Positions 1 to 5,304 of a DNA stretch of 6,220 nt are shown here, piece by piece (within the stretch, counting starts at the first letter, position 1; each line of letters opens with the position of its first letter). A program made the position numbers and the translations under genes. The notes under the pieces are model-generated. The model had not been told where the DNA came from. It ran no database searches and saw only the letters and a list, made by a program, of their open reading frames with translations. This DNA comes from Nocardioidaceae bacterium (GTDB lineage: Bacteria; Actinomycetota; Actinomycetes; Propionibacteriales; Nocardioidaceae). The DNA lies in the NCBI GenBank assembly GCA_013698435.1, contig JACCVA010000102.1, positions 1 through 6,220 of the forward strand. The letters are read 5' to 3'.

Positions 1-621
1 GGCCTGATCTCGATCGCCGGCGGCAAGTACACGACGTACCGGGTGATGGCCGCCGATGCCATCGACGCAGCGCTGGAGGACGTCGGCGCCGCTACGCCGC
101 CGAGCGTGACCGAGCACATCCCCCTCGTCGGCGCTGAGGGCTACCACGCCATGGTCAACCAGGTCGACCGGCTGGCGGCCCGCGCCGGCCTCCCCGTCTG
201 GCGGATGAAGGGGCTCCTCGACCGTTACGGTTCGCTCACCGAGCAGCTGATGGCGATGTCGGAGGCTGACCCGTCCCTGCTGGAGCCGCTCGACGGTGCT
301 GCGGAGTACCTCCGGGTCGAGATCGTCTACGCGGCGAGCCACGAGTCCGCCCAGCATCTCGACGACATCCTGGCGCGCCGCACCCGCATCTCGATCGAGA
401 CGCCCGACCGCGGCACCGAGGCCGCCCGGCCTGCGGCCGAGTTGGTGGCGCCGCTGCTCGGCTGGGACGCCGAGCGGGTCGACAACGAGGTCGCCGCCTA
501 CTCCGACCGGGTGCAGGCGGAGCGCACGTCGCAGGAGCAGCCCGACGACCGCGAGGCCGACGCGGCCCGCGTCGCCGCGCCGGACACGCGCCGGGTAGCC
601 GTCGGGCGCACGCTGGGTTGA
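1..621 (+). CDS. glpD: Aerobic glycerol-3-phosphate dehydrogenase, C-terminal part (5' end outside window)
   Basis: FAD-dependent membrane-associated enzyme that oxidises sn-glycerol 3-phosphate to dihydroxyacetone phosphate and passes electrons to the quinone pool in glycerol catabolism. The frame is open from base 1 and ends at TGA 619-621, leaving 206 residues of a protein normally about 500-580 long. The first visible residues, GLISIAGGKYTTYRVMA, are the family signature near the end of the FAD-binding domain, where the GGK-(Y/L)-TTYR segment helps hold FAD. The rest matches the helical C-terminal domain of the DAO/GlpD family (about residues 40-165: RYG near the middle, then a YA-x(2)-HE-like stretch and the LARRTRIS segment). 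The last 35-40 residues are rich in Asp, Glu, Arg and Ala and look like a variable tail. An internal ATG at 43 is not the true start because the signature lies upstream of it. The gene converges on trpS, 201 bp away. The family call is firm from the signature; paralogue choice cannot be settled here. Confidence 0.93.
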   Translation, partial: GLISIAGGKYTTYRVMAADAIDAALEDVGAATPPSVTEHIPLVGAEGYHAMVNQVDRLAARAGLPVWRMKGLLDRYGSLTEQLMAMSEADPSLLEPLDGAAEYLRVEIVYAASHESAQHLDDILARRTRISIETPDRGTEAARPAAELVAPLLGWDAERVDNEVAAYSDRVQAERTSQEQPDDREADAARVAAPDTRRVAVGRTLG

Positions 622-822
622 TATCGCCGAGCGCGTCAGTCCTCGGTGCGGCCCGGTCCTGACGGCCCGCCCGAGAGGAGCAGCCGAAGATCCCGCGGTC
701 CGCAAGCAGCCGCCAGACGCGTCAAGGCGTCACGCCGGCATCGCGCATGCAGCCAAAGCCAACATGCAAAGCTCAGTTGCAGGGCCTCCCGGCTCCGATG
801 TTCGTCGGTGGCAGGAGCGTGA
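622..822. other. Convergent intergenic gap between glpD and trpS
   Basis: This 201-bp gap lies between two gene 3' ends, so terminators are expected and promoters are not. I see only modest inverted repeats: CGTCAG (634-639) with CTGACG (659-664), a perfect 6-bp stem with a long 19-nt loop; GACGC (716-720) with GCGTC (727-731), 5 bp around 6 nt; and GCATG (745-749) with CATGC (763-767), 5 bp around 13 nt. Near the trpS stop, CCGA (795-798) can pair with TCGG (805-808). None has a T-tract, so no intrinsic terminator can be called with confidence. The short reading frames here show no recognisable protein. Confidence 0.5.
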
Positions 823-1863
823 TCAGACCAATCCCATGGCGTCTCGGGCCCGCGTGAGCACCGGCGCCGCAGTTGCGCGGGCCTCCGCAGCCCCGGTGTC
901 GAGCAGCGATACCAGGTGGCCCCGGTCGCGCGCCAGCTCGGCGTACCGGCGCTGGACAGGCACCAGCATCTCGACGACGTGGTCGGTGCAGCTGCGCTTC
1001 ACGTCGGCGTACGAGCTGAAGCCGGTGGCAACGTGATGCGGGGACTGGTGGGTGATCGCGGCGATGATGTCGAGCAGGTTCGACAGTCCCGGCTGCGTCA
1101 CCGGGTCGTAGCGCACCTGGGCACGGGAGTCCGTCACGGCCCGAGCGATCTTCCGGCGGATCGTGTCGGGAGAGTCGAGCATTCGCACGACGCCAGGCGC
1201 CGCTGGCGGCGCGGACTTGCTCATCTTCGAGGTCGGCAGGAGCAGGTCCGCAACCCGGGCGGCCAGAGCGGCCTTGTCGAGACGTGGCACGACGAAGGTG
1301 TCCGCGTACTCACGGTTGAAGCGTTGCGCCACATCGCGGCAGAGCTCGACATGCTGGTCCTGGTCGCCGCCGACCGGGACCGTCTGCGTCTCGTAGAGCA
1401 AGATGTCTGCGGCCATCAGGCACGGATAGGTGAACAGGCTGGCTCGGGTCCGGGGTCGCCCACCCTTCTCCTTGAACTGGATCATCCGCGACAGCTCCCC
1501 GACGTATGCCGTCGACTCCAGCAGGTAGGCGAGCTCGACGTGCGCAGGCACGTGGGACTGCACGAAGACGGTCGAGTACCGAGCGTCGAGACCAGCGGCA
1601 AAGAACAGCCCAGCCGTCTCGAGCGTGAGCTCTCTCAGTCGAGCCGGGTCGTGTTCGGTGGTGGTTGCGTGCAGGTCGGCGATGAAGAAGAACCCTTGCT
1701 GGGAGGTCTGTCCATCGACGAAGCGTCGCAAGGCGCCGAGGTAGTTGCCGAGCGTCAGGGACCCGCTCGGGGTGATGCCGGAGACCACCCGCGGCGGTCG
1801 CAGCAGGGCATCGAGACGAGCTGTTGCCTCAGCAGTTGCGAGTGGTGGTTCGGTCATGGTCAT
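823..1863 (-). CDS. trpS: Tryptophanyl-tRNA synthetase
   Basis: Class Ic aminoacyl-tRNA synthetase that activates tryptophan with ATP and charges tRNA-Trp in the cytoplasm. The product is 346 residues, normal for bacterial TrpS. Residues 28-44, SGITPSGSLTLGNYLGA, carry the HIGH-equivalent (LGNY). Next come FFFIADLHATT (58-68), MIQFKEK (127-133), YPCLMAADILLY (146-157) with the indole-binding Asp153, PVGGDQDQH (163-171) and the KMSKS loop (213-217). The conserved tail SNLLDI begins at 261. The ATG at 1863-1861 is chosen because GGAG (1873-1870) sits 6 nt upstream. An in-frame ATG two codons later has a 12-nt spacing, and the longer frame from 1908 adds 15 residues with no family similarity. 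Two usually conserved spots differ from the common bacterial form: PVGEDQKQH is PVGGDQDQH, and GIQPSG is GITPSG. The gene is preceded by a Trp-codon leader and hairpins (1913-2002), implying attenuation by tRNA-Trp charging. In Streptomyces coelicolor the attenuated trpS is a second, indolmycin-resistant enzyme; whether this is such a copy is inference. Confidence 0.96.
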   Translation of the reverse strand: MTMTEPPLATAEATARLDALLRPPRVVSGITPSGSLTLGNYLGALRRFVDGQTSQQGFFFIADLHATTTEHDPARLRELTLETAGLFFAAGLDARYSTVFVQSHVPAHVELAYLLESTAYVGELSRMIQFKEKGGRPRTRASLFTYPCLMAADILLYETQTVPVGGDQDQHVELCRDVAQRFNREYADTFVVPRLDKAALAARVADLLLPTSKMSKSAPPAAPGVVRMLDSPDTIRRKIARAVTDSRAQVRYDPVTQPGLSNLLDIIAAITHQSPHHVATGFSSYADVKRSCTDHVVEMLVPVQRRYAELARDRGHLVSLLDTGAAEARATAAPVLTRARDAMGLV

Positions 1864-1912
1864 GCGTGGCTCCGGGTGTGAGGGCCTCCGCCCGACGGCT
1901 CGACGCACAGCG

Positions 1913-1935
1913 AAGCCGCCTGGCGAGGGCGGCTT
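1913..1935 (-). terminator. Attenuator terminator stem upstream of trpS (arms 3:4)
   Basis: Read on the - strand, AAGCCGCC (1935-1928), a 7-nt loop (1927-1921) and GGCGGCTT (1920-1913) form a perfect 8-bp stem, six of the pairs G-C. It ends 49 nt before the trpS ATG. Only two U residues close the stem and no U-tract follows, as is common for GC-rich actinobacterial terminators, so termination strength cannot be read from sequence. It does not cover the trpS Shine-Dalgarno (1873-1870), which favours control of transcription over masking of the ribosome site. Its 5' arm can instead pair with 1964-1959, giving the alternative fold expected of an attenuator. The stem is also symmetric on the + strand, but no + gene upstream needs a terminator here. 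Confidence 0.65.
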
Positions 1936-1964
1936 GGACTGCAGACTTCCGGTTGGTGGCCGCC
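1928..1964 (-). promoter_or_regulatory. Antiterminator pairing (arms 2:3) in the trpS leader
   Basis: On the - strand GGCGGC (1964-1959) is identical to the 3' core of the terminator stem (1920-1915). Both are complementary to GCCGCC (1933-1928). The 6-bp pairing 1964-1959 with 1933-1928, around a 25-nt loop, is therefore mutually exclusive with the terminator, and it also excludes the upstream hairpin because they share 1961-1959. A ribosome waiting at the Trp codons should leave this arm at the edge of its footprint and free to pair. A ribosome that reaches the leader stop (1969-1967) should cover it and let the terminator form. The pairing is shorter than the terminator, so it probably depends on order of synthesis. 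The complementarity is seen; the switching is inferred. Confidence 0.55.
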
Positions 1965-1978
1965 GGTCAGGGCCACCA
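1954..1978 (-). promoter_or_regulatory. Leader hairpin formed by the tandem Trp codons (arms 1:2)
   Basis: TGGTGGCC (1978-1971) and GGCCACCA (1961-1954) form a perfect 8-bp stem with a 9-nt loop on the - strand. The 5' arm consists of the two Trp codons of the leader peptide plus the first two bases of its Pro codon, and the leader stop lies in the loop. This is the standard position of the 1:2 pause or protector stem in amino-acid attenuators: a ribosome on the Trp codons melts it. The stem shares bases 1961-1959 with the antiterminator arm. Confidence 0.65.
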
Positions 1979-2002
1979 CGCGGCGAAGCTGGTGGAAGTC
2001 AT
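1967..2002 (-). CDS. Tryptophan leader peptide of trpS (MTSTSFAAWWP)
   Basis: An 11-codon reading frame on the - strand, from ATG (2002-2000) to TGA (1969-1967), translates to MTSTSFAAWWP with adjacent TGG TGG codons at positions 9 and 10. Trp is the rarest common residue, and a pair just before the stop of a tiny frame ahead of trpS is the mark of a sensing leader peptide. It lies 103 nt upstream of the trpS ATG. The Trp codons build the 5' arm of an 8-bp hairpin, and alternative stems follow. No Shine-Dalgarno is visible ahead of the ATG, but a TATGCT box ends 6 nt before it, so the mRNA may start at the ATG and be translated leaderless. The likely role is ribosome stalling when charged tRNA-Trp is low; the peptide itself probably has no function. 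The frame is certain, the role is inference backed by known trpL-type and Streptomyces trpS attenuators. Confidence 0.75.
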   Translation of the reverse strand: MTSTSFAAWWP

Positions 2003-2008
2003 GGCGCA

Positions 2009-2014
2009 AGCATA
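2009..2014 (-). promoter_or_regulatory. Candidate -10 element for the trpS leader transcript
   Basis: TATGCT on the - strand (2014-2009) fits the actinobacterial TAnnnT -10 pattern. Six nucleotides separate it from the leader-peptide ATG, which would put the transcription start at or one base before the A of ATG (2002). I see no TTGAC-like -35 box 16-18 nt upstream (around 2031-2038), which is not unusual in high-GC actinobacteria but lowers confidence. Confidence 0.35.
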
Positions 2015-2081
2015 AGGCCCACGGCGGCATGGTGCGCCGTTCTCTGGGTACGTCGCGAGAGTCATCGCGTGGGCCTCGAAC

Positions 2082-2087
2082 AAGGAG
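2082..2087 (+). promoter_or_regulatory. Ribosome binding site fixing the GTG start of the HAD hydrolase gene
   Basis: AAGGAG is a strong Shine-Dalgarno core, 9 nt before GTG 2097. It supports this non-ATG start, and motif I begins within ten residues of it as in the family. Confidence 0.8.
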
Positions 2088-2096
2088 AAACTGGCT

Positions 2097-2747
2097 GTGA
2101 GCGACACCATCGTCTTCGATGTCGACGGAACCCTCGTTGACACCAACTACCACCACGCGATCGCCTGGTACCGCGCGTTTCGGGGTGCGGGAGTCACTCC
2201 CGCCGTCTGGCGAATCCACCGGGCGATCGGGATGGGCGGGGACAAGCTCGTGGGTGCCGTAGGGGGCGAAGACCTGGAGGAAGAGCACGGAGACGACCTC
2301 CGAGCAGCCTGGACCGAGGAGTACGCCAAGTTGATCGGCGAGGTCAAACCCTTCGACGGCGCCACTGCGCTCCTCCAGGCCGCGCGCGACCGAGGTCTGC
2401 GCGTAGTGCTGGCGAGCTCAGGGCAGAAGGAGCACGTCGACCACTACCTCGACCTACTCGACGCCAGGCAGCTGGCGCACGACTGGACCACGTCGGAGGA
2501 CGCCGAAGAGACGAAGCCTGCCCCCGACCTCGTCCAGACAGCGCTGGCGAAGGTCGGTGCAGGCTCGGCAGTGATGATCGGCGACTCCACCTGGGACGCC
2601 GCTGCCGCCGAACGCGCCGGTGTCGCCTCTGTCGCCGTCCTGACAGGCGGGTTCTCCGACACCGAGCTGCGCGAGGCCGGTGCGCGACAGGTCTATGACT
2701 CCCTGGTGGCGCTGCACGACGACCTCGACACGGTCCTCAGCTACTGA
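2097..2747 (+). CDS. HAD-superfamily hydrolase, phosphoglycolate phosphatase/beta-phosphoglucomutase-like
   Basis: Probable cytoplasmic phosphatase or phosphomutase of HAD subfamily I, 216 residues, a typical length. Motif I is FDVDGTLVD (residues 7-15) with nucleophile Asp8 and acid/base Asp10. A helical cap of about residues 16-90 follows. Motif II is the Ser in VVLASSGQ (103-110), motif III the Lys in EETKPAPD (Lys140), and motif IV MIGDSTWD (160-167) with Mg-binding Asp163 and Asp167. All catalytic residues are present, so the enzyme should be active. The substrate cannot be assigned; small sugar or organic phosphates are usual. The start is GTG at 2097 with AAGGAG (2082-2087) 9 nt upstream. 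The gene is divergent from trpS and shares its upstream region. Its 3' end overlaps the BrkB-family gene by 11 bp, tail to tail. No clear promoter was found; it should lie in 2015-2080. Confidence 0.9.
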   Translation: MSDTIVFDVDGTLVDTNYHHAIAWYRAFRGAGVTPAVWRIHRAIGMGGDKLVGAVGGEDLEEEHGDDLRAAWTEEYAKLIGEVKPFDGATALLQAARDRGLRVVLASSGQKEHVDHYLDLLDARQLAHDWTTSEDAEETKPAPDLVQTALAKVGAGSAVMIGDSTWDAAAAERAGVASVAVLTGGFSDTELREAGARQVYDSLVALHDDLDTVLSY

Positions 2748-3834
2748 TCGCATCCGGAGGGATCGCAGGCTGGCCCTCGGACGAGGTCTCACCGCTGCGA
2801 CTTCCGGCCGGGTCGGCGGGTGTCTCGCCCTTCGGCTCGCGCTTGTCAAAGGTGACGTCGACCGACTGGAAACCCTTGTGCCGTTGCCCTTGTGCGTACC
2901 TCGTGTACGCGAGGCGGTCAGCCGGCGTCAGGTCGACGTTGTCGGTGAAGGGCGTCAGCAGAGCGCGAGGGTAGAGGTGGCTCGACCGCACCACGTTGAT
3001 CTCCACCCCGAAGACGACGGAAACCGCGCCGAGGTAGATCCAGGCGATCATGCCCAGCACGACGAGAAAAACGCCGTTGGTCGCGCTGCCGGAGTCCTGC
3101 ACGAAGCGGGTGACGTACGCCGCCCCGATGAGCTGCGCCAGCTGCCAGGAGGTGGCAACGAACACGGCACCGACGGAGGCTTCCTTGAAGCTGTGCTTGT
3201 GTGCCGTGGCCAGGCGGAACAGGACGGCGAACACACATGCGTTCAGCAAGATGGTGCCGATGAGCACGACGAACCGGGACCAGATCTCCAGCTCTGACCC
3301 GATCGTCACGAGGCCGCTGGCGAAACCGGTGAACACCGTCGTGCCAAGGATGGCGATCCCGGCGAAGGACAGCAGCAGCACGCTGCGTACCCGCAGCAGG
3401 ATGGGGTTGGGACGGCGGTTCCGGGGAACCGCCCAGGCGATGTTCATCGCGTTCTGCGTCGCCTGCGCCACCCCGAGCGCACCGTAGATGGAGCCGATCA
3501 GGCCGATCAGGACCGCGATGCTGCTGCCCTGCAACCCCTCCGGCGTCTTGATCTCATCGCCGATGACCGGGAAGCGGCTGAGTGTCGAGTTCAGGATCTG
3601 CTGCTGCAGGTCCTGGTTGCCTTGCAGGACGAACCCCAAGATCGACGAGGCCAGGAGCAGCATCGGAAACATCGACAAGAAGGCGTAATACGTGATCAGG
3701 GCGGCCAGGTAGTTGCCTTGGTCGTCGAAGAACTTGTAGAACACGGCCAGCGGGAAACCGGCCCAGCGGTGCTCGCGCTGGAAGGCGTCCAAGCGGTCAG
3801 CGATCGACGGCTCGTCCTGCTTGGCCTCCGTCAT
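2737..3834 (-). CDS. YihY/BrkB-family inner membrane protein
   Basis: Integral membrane protein of the YihY/virulence factor BrkB family, 365 residues. The family was once misnamed ribonuclease BN; its molecular role is not established, though some members have been linked to transport or envelope functions. After a hydrophilic N-terminus (1-35), six hydrophobic segments are visible at roughly 42-70, 104-125, 150-177, 186-208, 218-240 and 252-280. Family hallmarks are the GNYLAALITYYAFLSMFPMLL stretch in the first segment (here from residue 40), the alternation of Gly-rich helices, and the segment ending FGVEIN. A charged, Pro/Ser/Glu-rich cytoplasmic tail (about 285-365) is variable in the family. 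The ATG at 3834 gives the expected N-terminus, but no good Shine-Dalgarno is seen. It follows the PPOX gene by 45 bp and may share its transcript. The stop TGA (2739-2737) overlaps the HAD gene end. Confidence 0.9.
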   Translation of the reverse strand: MTEAKQDEPSIADRLDAFQREHRWAGFPLAVFYKFFDDQGNYLAALITYYAFLSMFPMLLLASSILGFVLQGNQDLQQQILNSTLSRFPVIGDEIKTPEGLQGSSIAVLIGLIGSIYGALGVAQATQNAMNIAWAVPRNRRPNPILLRVRSVLLLSFAGIAILGTTVFTGFASGLVTIGSELEIWSRFVVLIGTILLNACVFAVLFRLATAHKHSFKEASVGAVFVATSWQLAQLIGAAYVTRFVQDSGSATNGVFLVVLGMIAWIYLGAVSVVFGVEINVVRSSHLYPRALLTPFTDNVDLTPADRLAYTRYAQGQRHKGFQSVDVTFDKREPKGETPADPAGSRSGETSSEGQPAIPPDAISS

Positions 3835-3879
3835 GACTCAAGTCAAGCACGGGCCCCACGGAGTCGCCGCGATCGACAG

Positions 3880-4287
3880 TCAGGACTGCGCGGCGCCTCC
3901 CCAGCCGTGCCAGGACTCGATCTCAACCCAGGCGCTGATGCGTGGGTTGACGCGGTTGGCGTAGGGCTTGCCGGTGTAGTGCGTGGCGAGCCGGTCGATG
4001 TCGCCGAGACCGACGTCGTCGACCAGCTCGACGACCTTGCCCTGGACGCTGACGTGGGTGTACCAGTCACCCTCGGCGAGCGCGGTCAGGCTGACGCGCG
4101 GGTCGTTGCGCAGGTGGTCGAGACGCTTCCTGCTCGCGTCCATGTTGACCAAGACCCGGTCGTCCTCGAACAGATACCAGGTGGCCACCGAGACGGGCTG
4201 GCCGTCCTTGCGAAGCGTGACGATAACGGCCGGGTTGGGCTTGCGCAGCAGGTTCTTGACGTCGTCGGGCAACGGCAGGTCAGCCAT
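3880..4287 (-). CDS. PPOX-class (split-barrel) F420/FMN-dependent oxidoreductase
   Basis: Small cytoplasmic flavoprotein-fold enzyme of the pyridoxamine-5'-phosphate oxidase-like superfamily, 135 residues, typical of the actinobacterial single-domain PPOX class that mostly binds coenzyme F420 and reduces diverse substrates. The pattern is the classical one: an N-terminal helix (1-15), strands VIVTLRKDGQPVSVATWYLF (21-40), a second strand block RVLVNMD (44-50), then the basic ASRKRLDHLRNDPRVSL (51-67), whose Lys/Arg residues bind the cofactor phosphate in relatives. Next come WYTHVSVQGKVVEL (75-88), a helix with HYTGKPY (103-109), and a closing strand ISAWVEIESWHGWGG (117-131). AGGA in the upstream sequence lies 5 nt before the ATG at 4287. 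It is 83 bp downstream of the HAD-IIA gene and 45 bp upstream of the BrkB gene, all on the - strand. Cofactor (F420 or FMN) and substrate are not decidable here; the fold assignment is solid. Confidence 0.88.
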   Translation of the reverse strand: MADLPLPDDVKNLLRKPNPAVIVTLRKDGQPVSVATWYLFEDDRVLVNMDASRKRLDHLRNDPRVSLTALAEGDWYTHVSVQGKVVELVDDVGLGDIDRLATHYTGKPYANRVNPRISAWVEIESWHGWGGAAQS

Positions 4288-4370
4288 GTCAGTCCTCTCT
4301 CGGGCAGGGGGCCCACTGTGCCACTGGCTCGACCACTCGGCGAGCGCGAGGGCATGGATTCACGCAGTCC

Positions 4371-5222
4371 TCACCGGTTGACCACCGGGTTGGATGACAC
4401 CGGGTCGGCTGACACCGGGTCCGATGACACCGGGTTGAACGCCTCCACCAGCTGAATCAGGTCGGCGACCGAGTCCACGATCTTGGTTGCCCGGTAAGGG
4501 AAGCGCTCGACCTGGTGCTCGAGCGTCGATCCGGTCAGCACGAGCACCGTGCGCAGGCCTGCCTCGAGACCAGAGATGATGTCGGTGTCCATCCGGTCGC
4601 CGATCATGACGGTTGTCTCTGAGTGCGCCTCGATCCGGTTGAGCGCGCTGCGCATCATCAGCGGGTTGGGCTTGCCGATGAAATAGGGGTCGACACCGGT
4701 CGCTTTGGTGATGAGGGCCGCGACCGAGCCGGTCGCAGGCAGCGGCCCCTGGGCCGAGGGGCCGGTCGGGTCGGGGTTGGTGGCGATGAAGCGGGCGCCG
4801 TCGGCTATCAGCCTGATGCCGGTGGTGATCGCTTCGAACGACAAGTTTCGCGTCTCACCGAGGATGACGTAGTCGGGCGAGCGTTGGGTGAGCACATATC
4901 CCACCTCGTGCAGCGCTGTGGTCAGGCCGGCTTCACCGATCGCGTAGGCGGTCCCGTTCGGTCGCTGCAGGTCGAGGAACTGCGCAGTGGCCAGCGCTGA
5001 GGTCCAGATCGCGTGCTCCGGCACGTCGATGCCACTAGTGAGAAGCCGGGCCCTCAGGTCTCTCGGGGTGAAGATCGAGTTGTTGGTGAGCACCAGGAAC
5101 CGCCGGCCGGAGGACCGCAACGCCTCGATGAAGGCCACCGCCCCAGGGATCGCACGATCCTCGTGCACGAGCACGCCGTCCATGTCTGTCAGCCACGAGT
5201 CGATGGGTTTGAACTCCGTCAT
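4371..5222 (-). CDS. HAD-IIA family hydrolase (NagD-like phosphatase)
   Basis: Cytoplasmic Mg-dependent phosphatase of HAD subclass IIA, the NagD/4-nitrophenylphosphatase/phosphoglycolate phosphatase group; 283 residues from the ATG at 5222. Motif I is LTDMDGVLV (11-19) with Asp13 and Asp15. Motif II is VLTNNS (44-49), and the C2-type cap follows, including FIATNPDPT (145-153). Motif III is the Lys of IGKPNP (Lys184). Motif IV is MIGDRMDTDI (206-215) with Asp209 and Asp214. All catalytic residues are intact. A GTG two codons upstream (5228) could also start the protein; Shine-Dalgarno support is weak for both. The C-terminus (about 263-283) is a run of four (N/D)PVS(S/A)-type pentapeptides encoded by a 15-bp tandem repeat, not part of the fold. 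Some actinobacterial HAD-IIA proteins act on glycerol 3-phosphate, and glpD is 4 kb away, but the substrate is unproven. It is first in a possible three-gene transcript with the PPOX and BrkB genes. Confidence 0.9.
   Translation of the reverse strand: MTEFKPIDSWLTDMDGVLVHEDRAIPGAVAFIEALRSSGRRFLVLTNNSIFTPRDLRARLLTSGIDVPEHAIWTSALATAQFLDLQRPNGTAYAIGEAGLTTALHEVGYVLTQRSPDYVILGETRNLSFEAITTGIRLIADGARFIATNPDPTGPSAQGPLPATGSVAALITKATGVDPYFIGKPNPLMMRSALNRIEAHSETTVMIGDRMDTDIISGLEAGLRTVLVLTGSTLEHQVERFPYRATKIVDSVADLIQLVEAFNPVSSDPVSADPVSSNPVVNR
4378..4437 (-). repeat. 15-bp tandem repeat encoding pentapeptides at the HAD-IIA C-terminus
   Basis: Three close copies (4393-4407, 4408-4422, 4423-4437), each containing GACACCGGGT, are followed to the left by a diverged fourth (4378-4392) that keeps ACCGGGT. 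The period is five codons, so copy-number changes keep the frame. In the protein they read NPVSS, DPVSA, DPVSS, NPVVN. Such short in-frame arrays arise by slippage or unequal exchange and may vary between strains. Confidence 0.85.
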
Positions 5223-5263
5223 GGCCACATCGTCTCGCAGTCAGCCAGAGCTGCTTCCCACAC

Positions 5264-5276
5264 CTCGTCCGACGAG
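5264..5276. promoter_or_regulatory. Palindrome between divergent HAD-IIA and sulfotransferase-like genes
   Basis: CTCGTC (5264-5269), one C, then GACGAG (5271-5276) form a perfect 6-bp inverted repeat in the 120-bp divergent intergenic region. A further 7-bp inverted match links CGTCTCG (5231-5237) and CGAGACG (5273-5279). An operator for either gene is possible; no regulator family can be named from the sequence. Confidence 0.3.
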
Positions 5277-5298
5277 ACGGTCCGCGTCGAGCGTCCCG

Positions 5299-5304
5299 TA
5301 GGCT
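5299..5304 (+). promoter_or_regulatory. Candidate -10 element for the sulfotransferase-like gene
   Basis: TAGGCT fits the actinobacterial TAnnnT -10 pattern and lies 38 nt before the ATG at 5343, which would leave a 5' leader of roughly 30 nt containing the Shine-Dalgarno. The sequence 17 nt upstream (GACGGT, 5276-5281) is only a weak -35 match. Confidence 0.3.

Noticed and set aside
634..664. Terminator of glpD
   Set aside because: The 6-bp stem has a 19-nt loop and no T-run, so it is mentioned only within the gap description and not called as a terminator.
916..1881. Long + strand open frame of about 320 codons
   Set aside because: Antisense to trpS, whose catalytic motifs are all intact on the - strand. 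The + product is low-complexity, rich in Arg, Gly and Val, as expected of a GC-rich shadow frame.
1882..1893. GGGC/GCCC mini-hairpin between the attenuator and the trpS start
   Set aside because: Only 4 bp with a 4-nt loop in GC-rich DNA; expected by chance, and it does not cover the Shine-Dalgarno.
1864..2002. T-box riboswitch upstream of trpS
   Set aside because: I see no T-box consensus (TGGNACCGCG-like) or specifier-loop layout. The Trp-codon leader frame with alternative stems fits better.
2003..2013. Four-codon frame ATG CTT GCG CCA TGA just before the Trp leader ATG (- strand)
   Set aside because: It has no Shine-Dalgarno and no Trp codon, and it overlaps the candidate -10 box, so it would lie upstream of or at the predicted transcription start. 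Most likely chance.
1860..2288. - strand open frame extending from the HAD gene across the trpS leader
   Set aside because: It overlaps the HAD motif I region in antisense and the trpS start; the product shows no family. The 11-codon Trp leader in another frame explains this region better.
3622..4455. + strand open frame across the BrkB, PPOX and HAD-IIA genes
   Set aside because: It crosses three gene ends and two intergenic gaps opposite real genes, and its product shows no domain.
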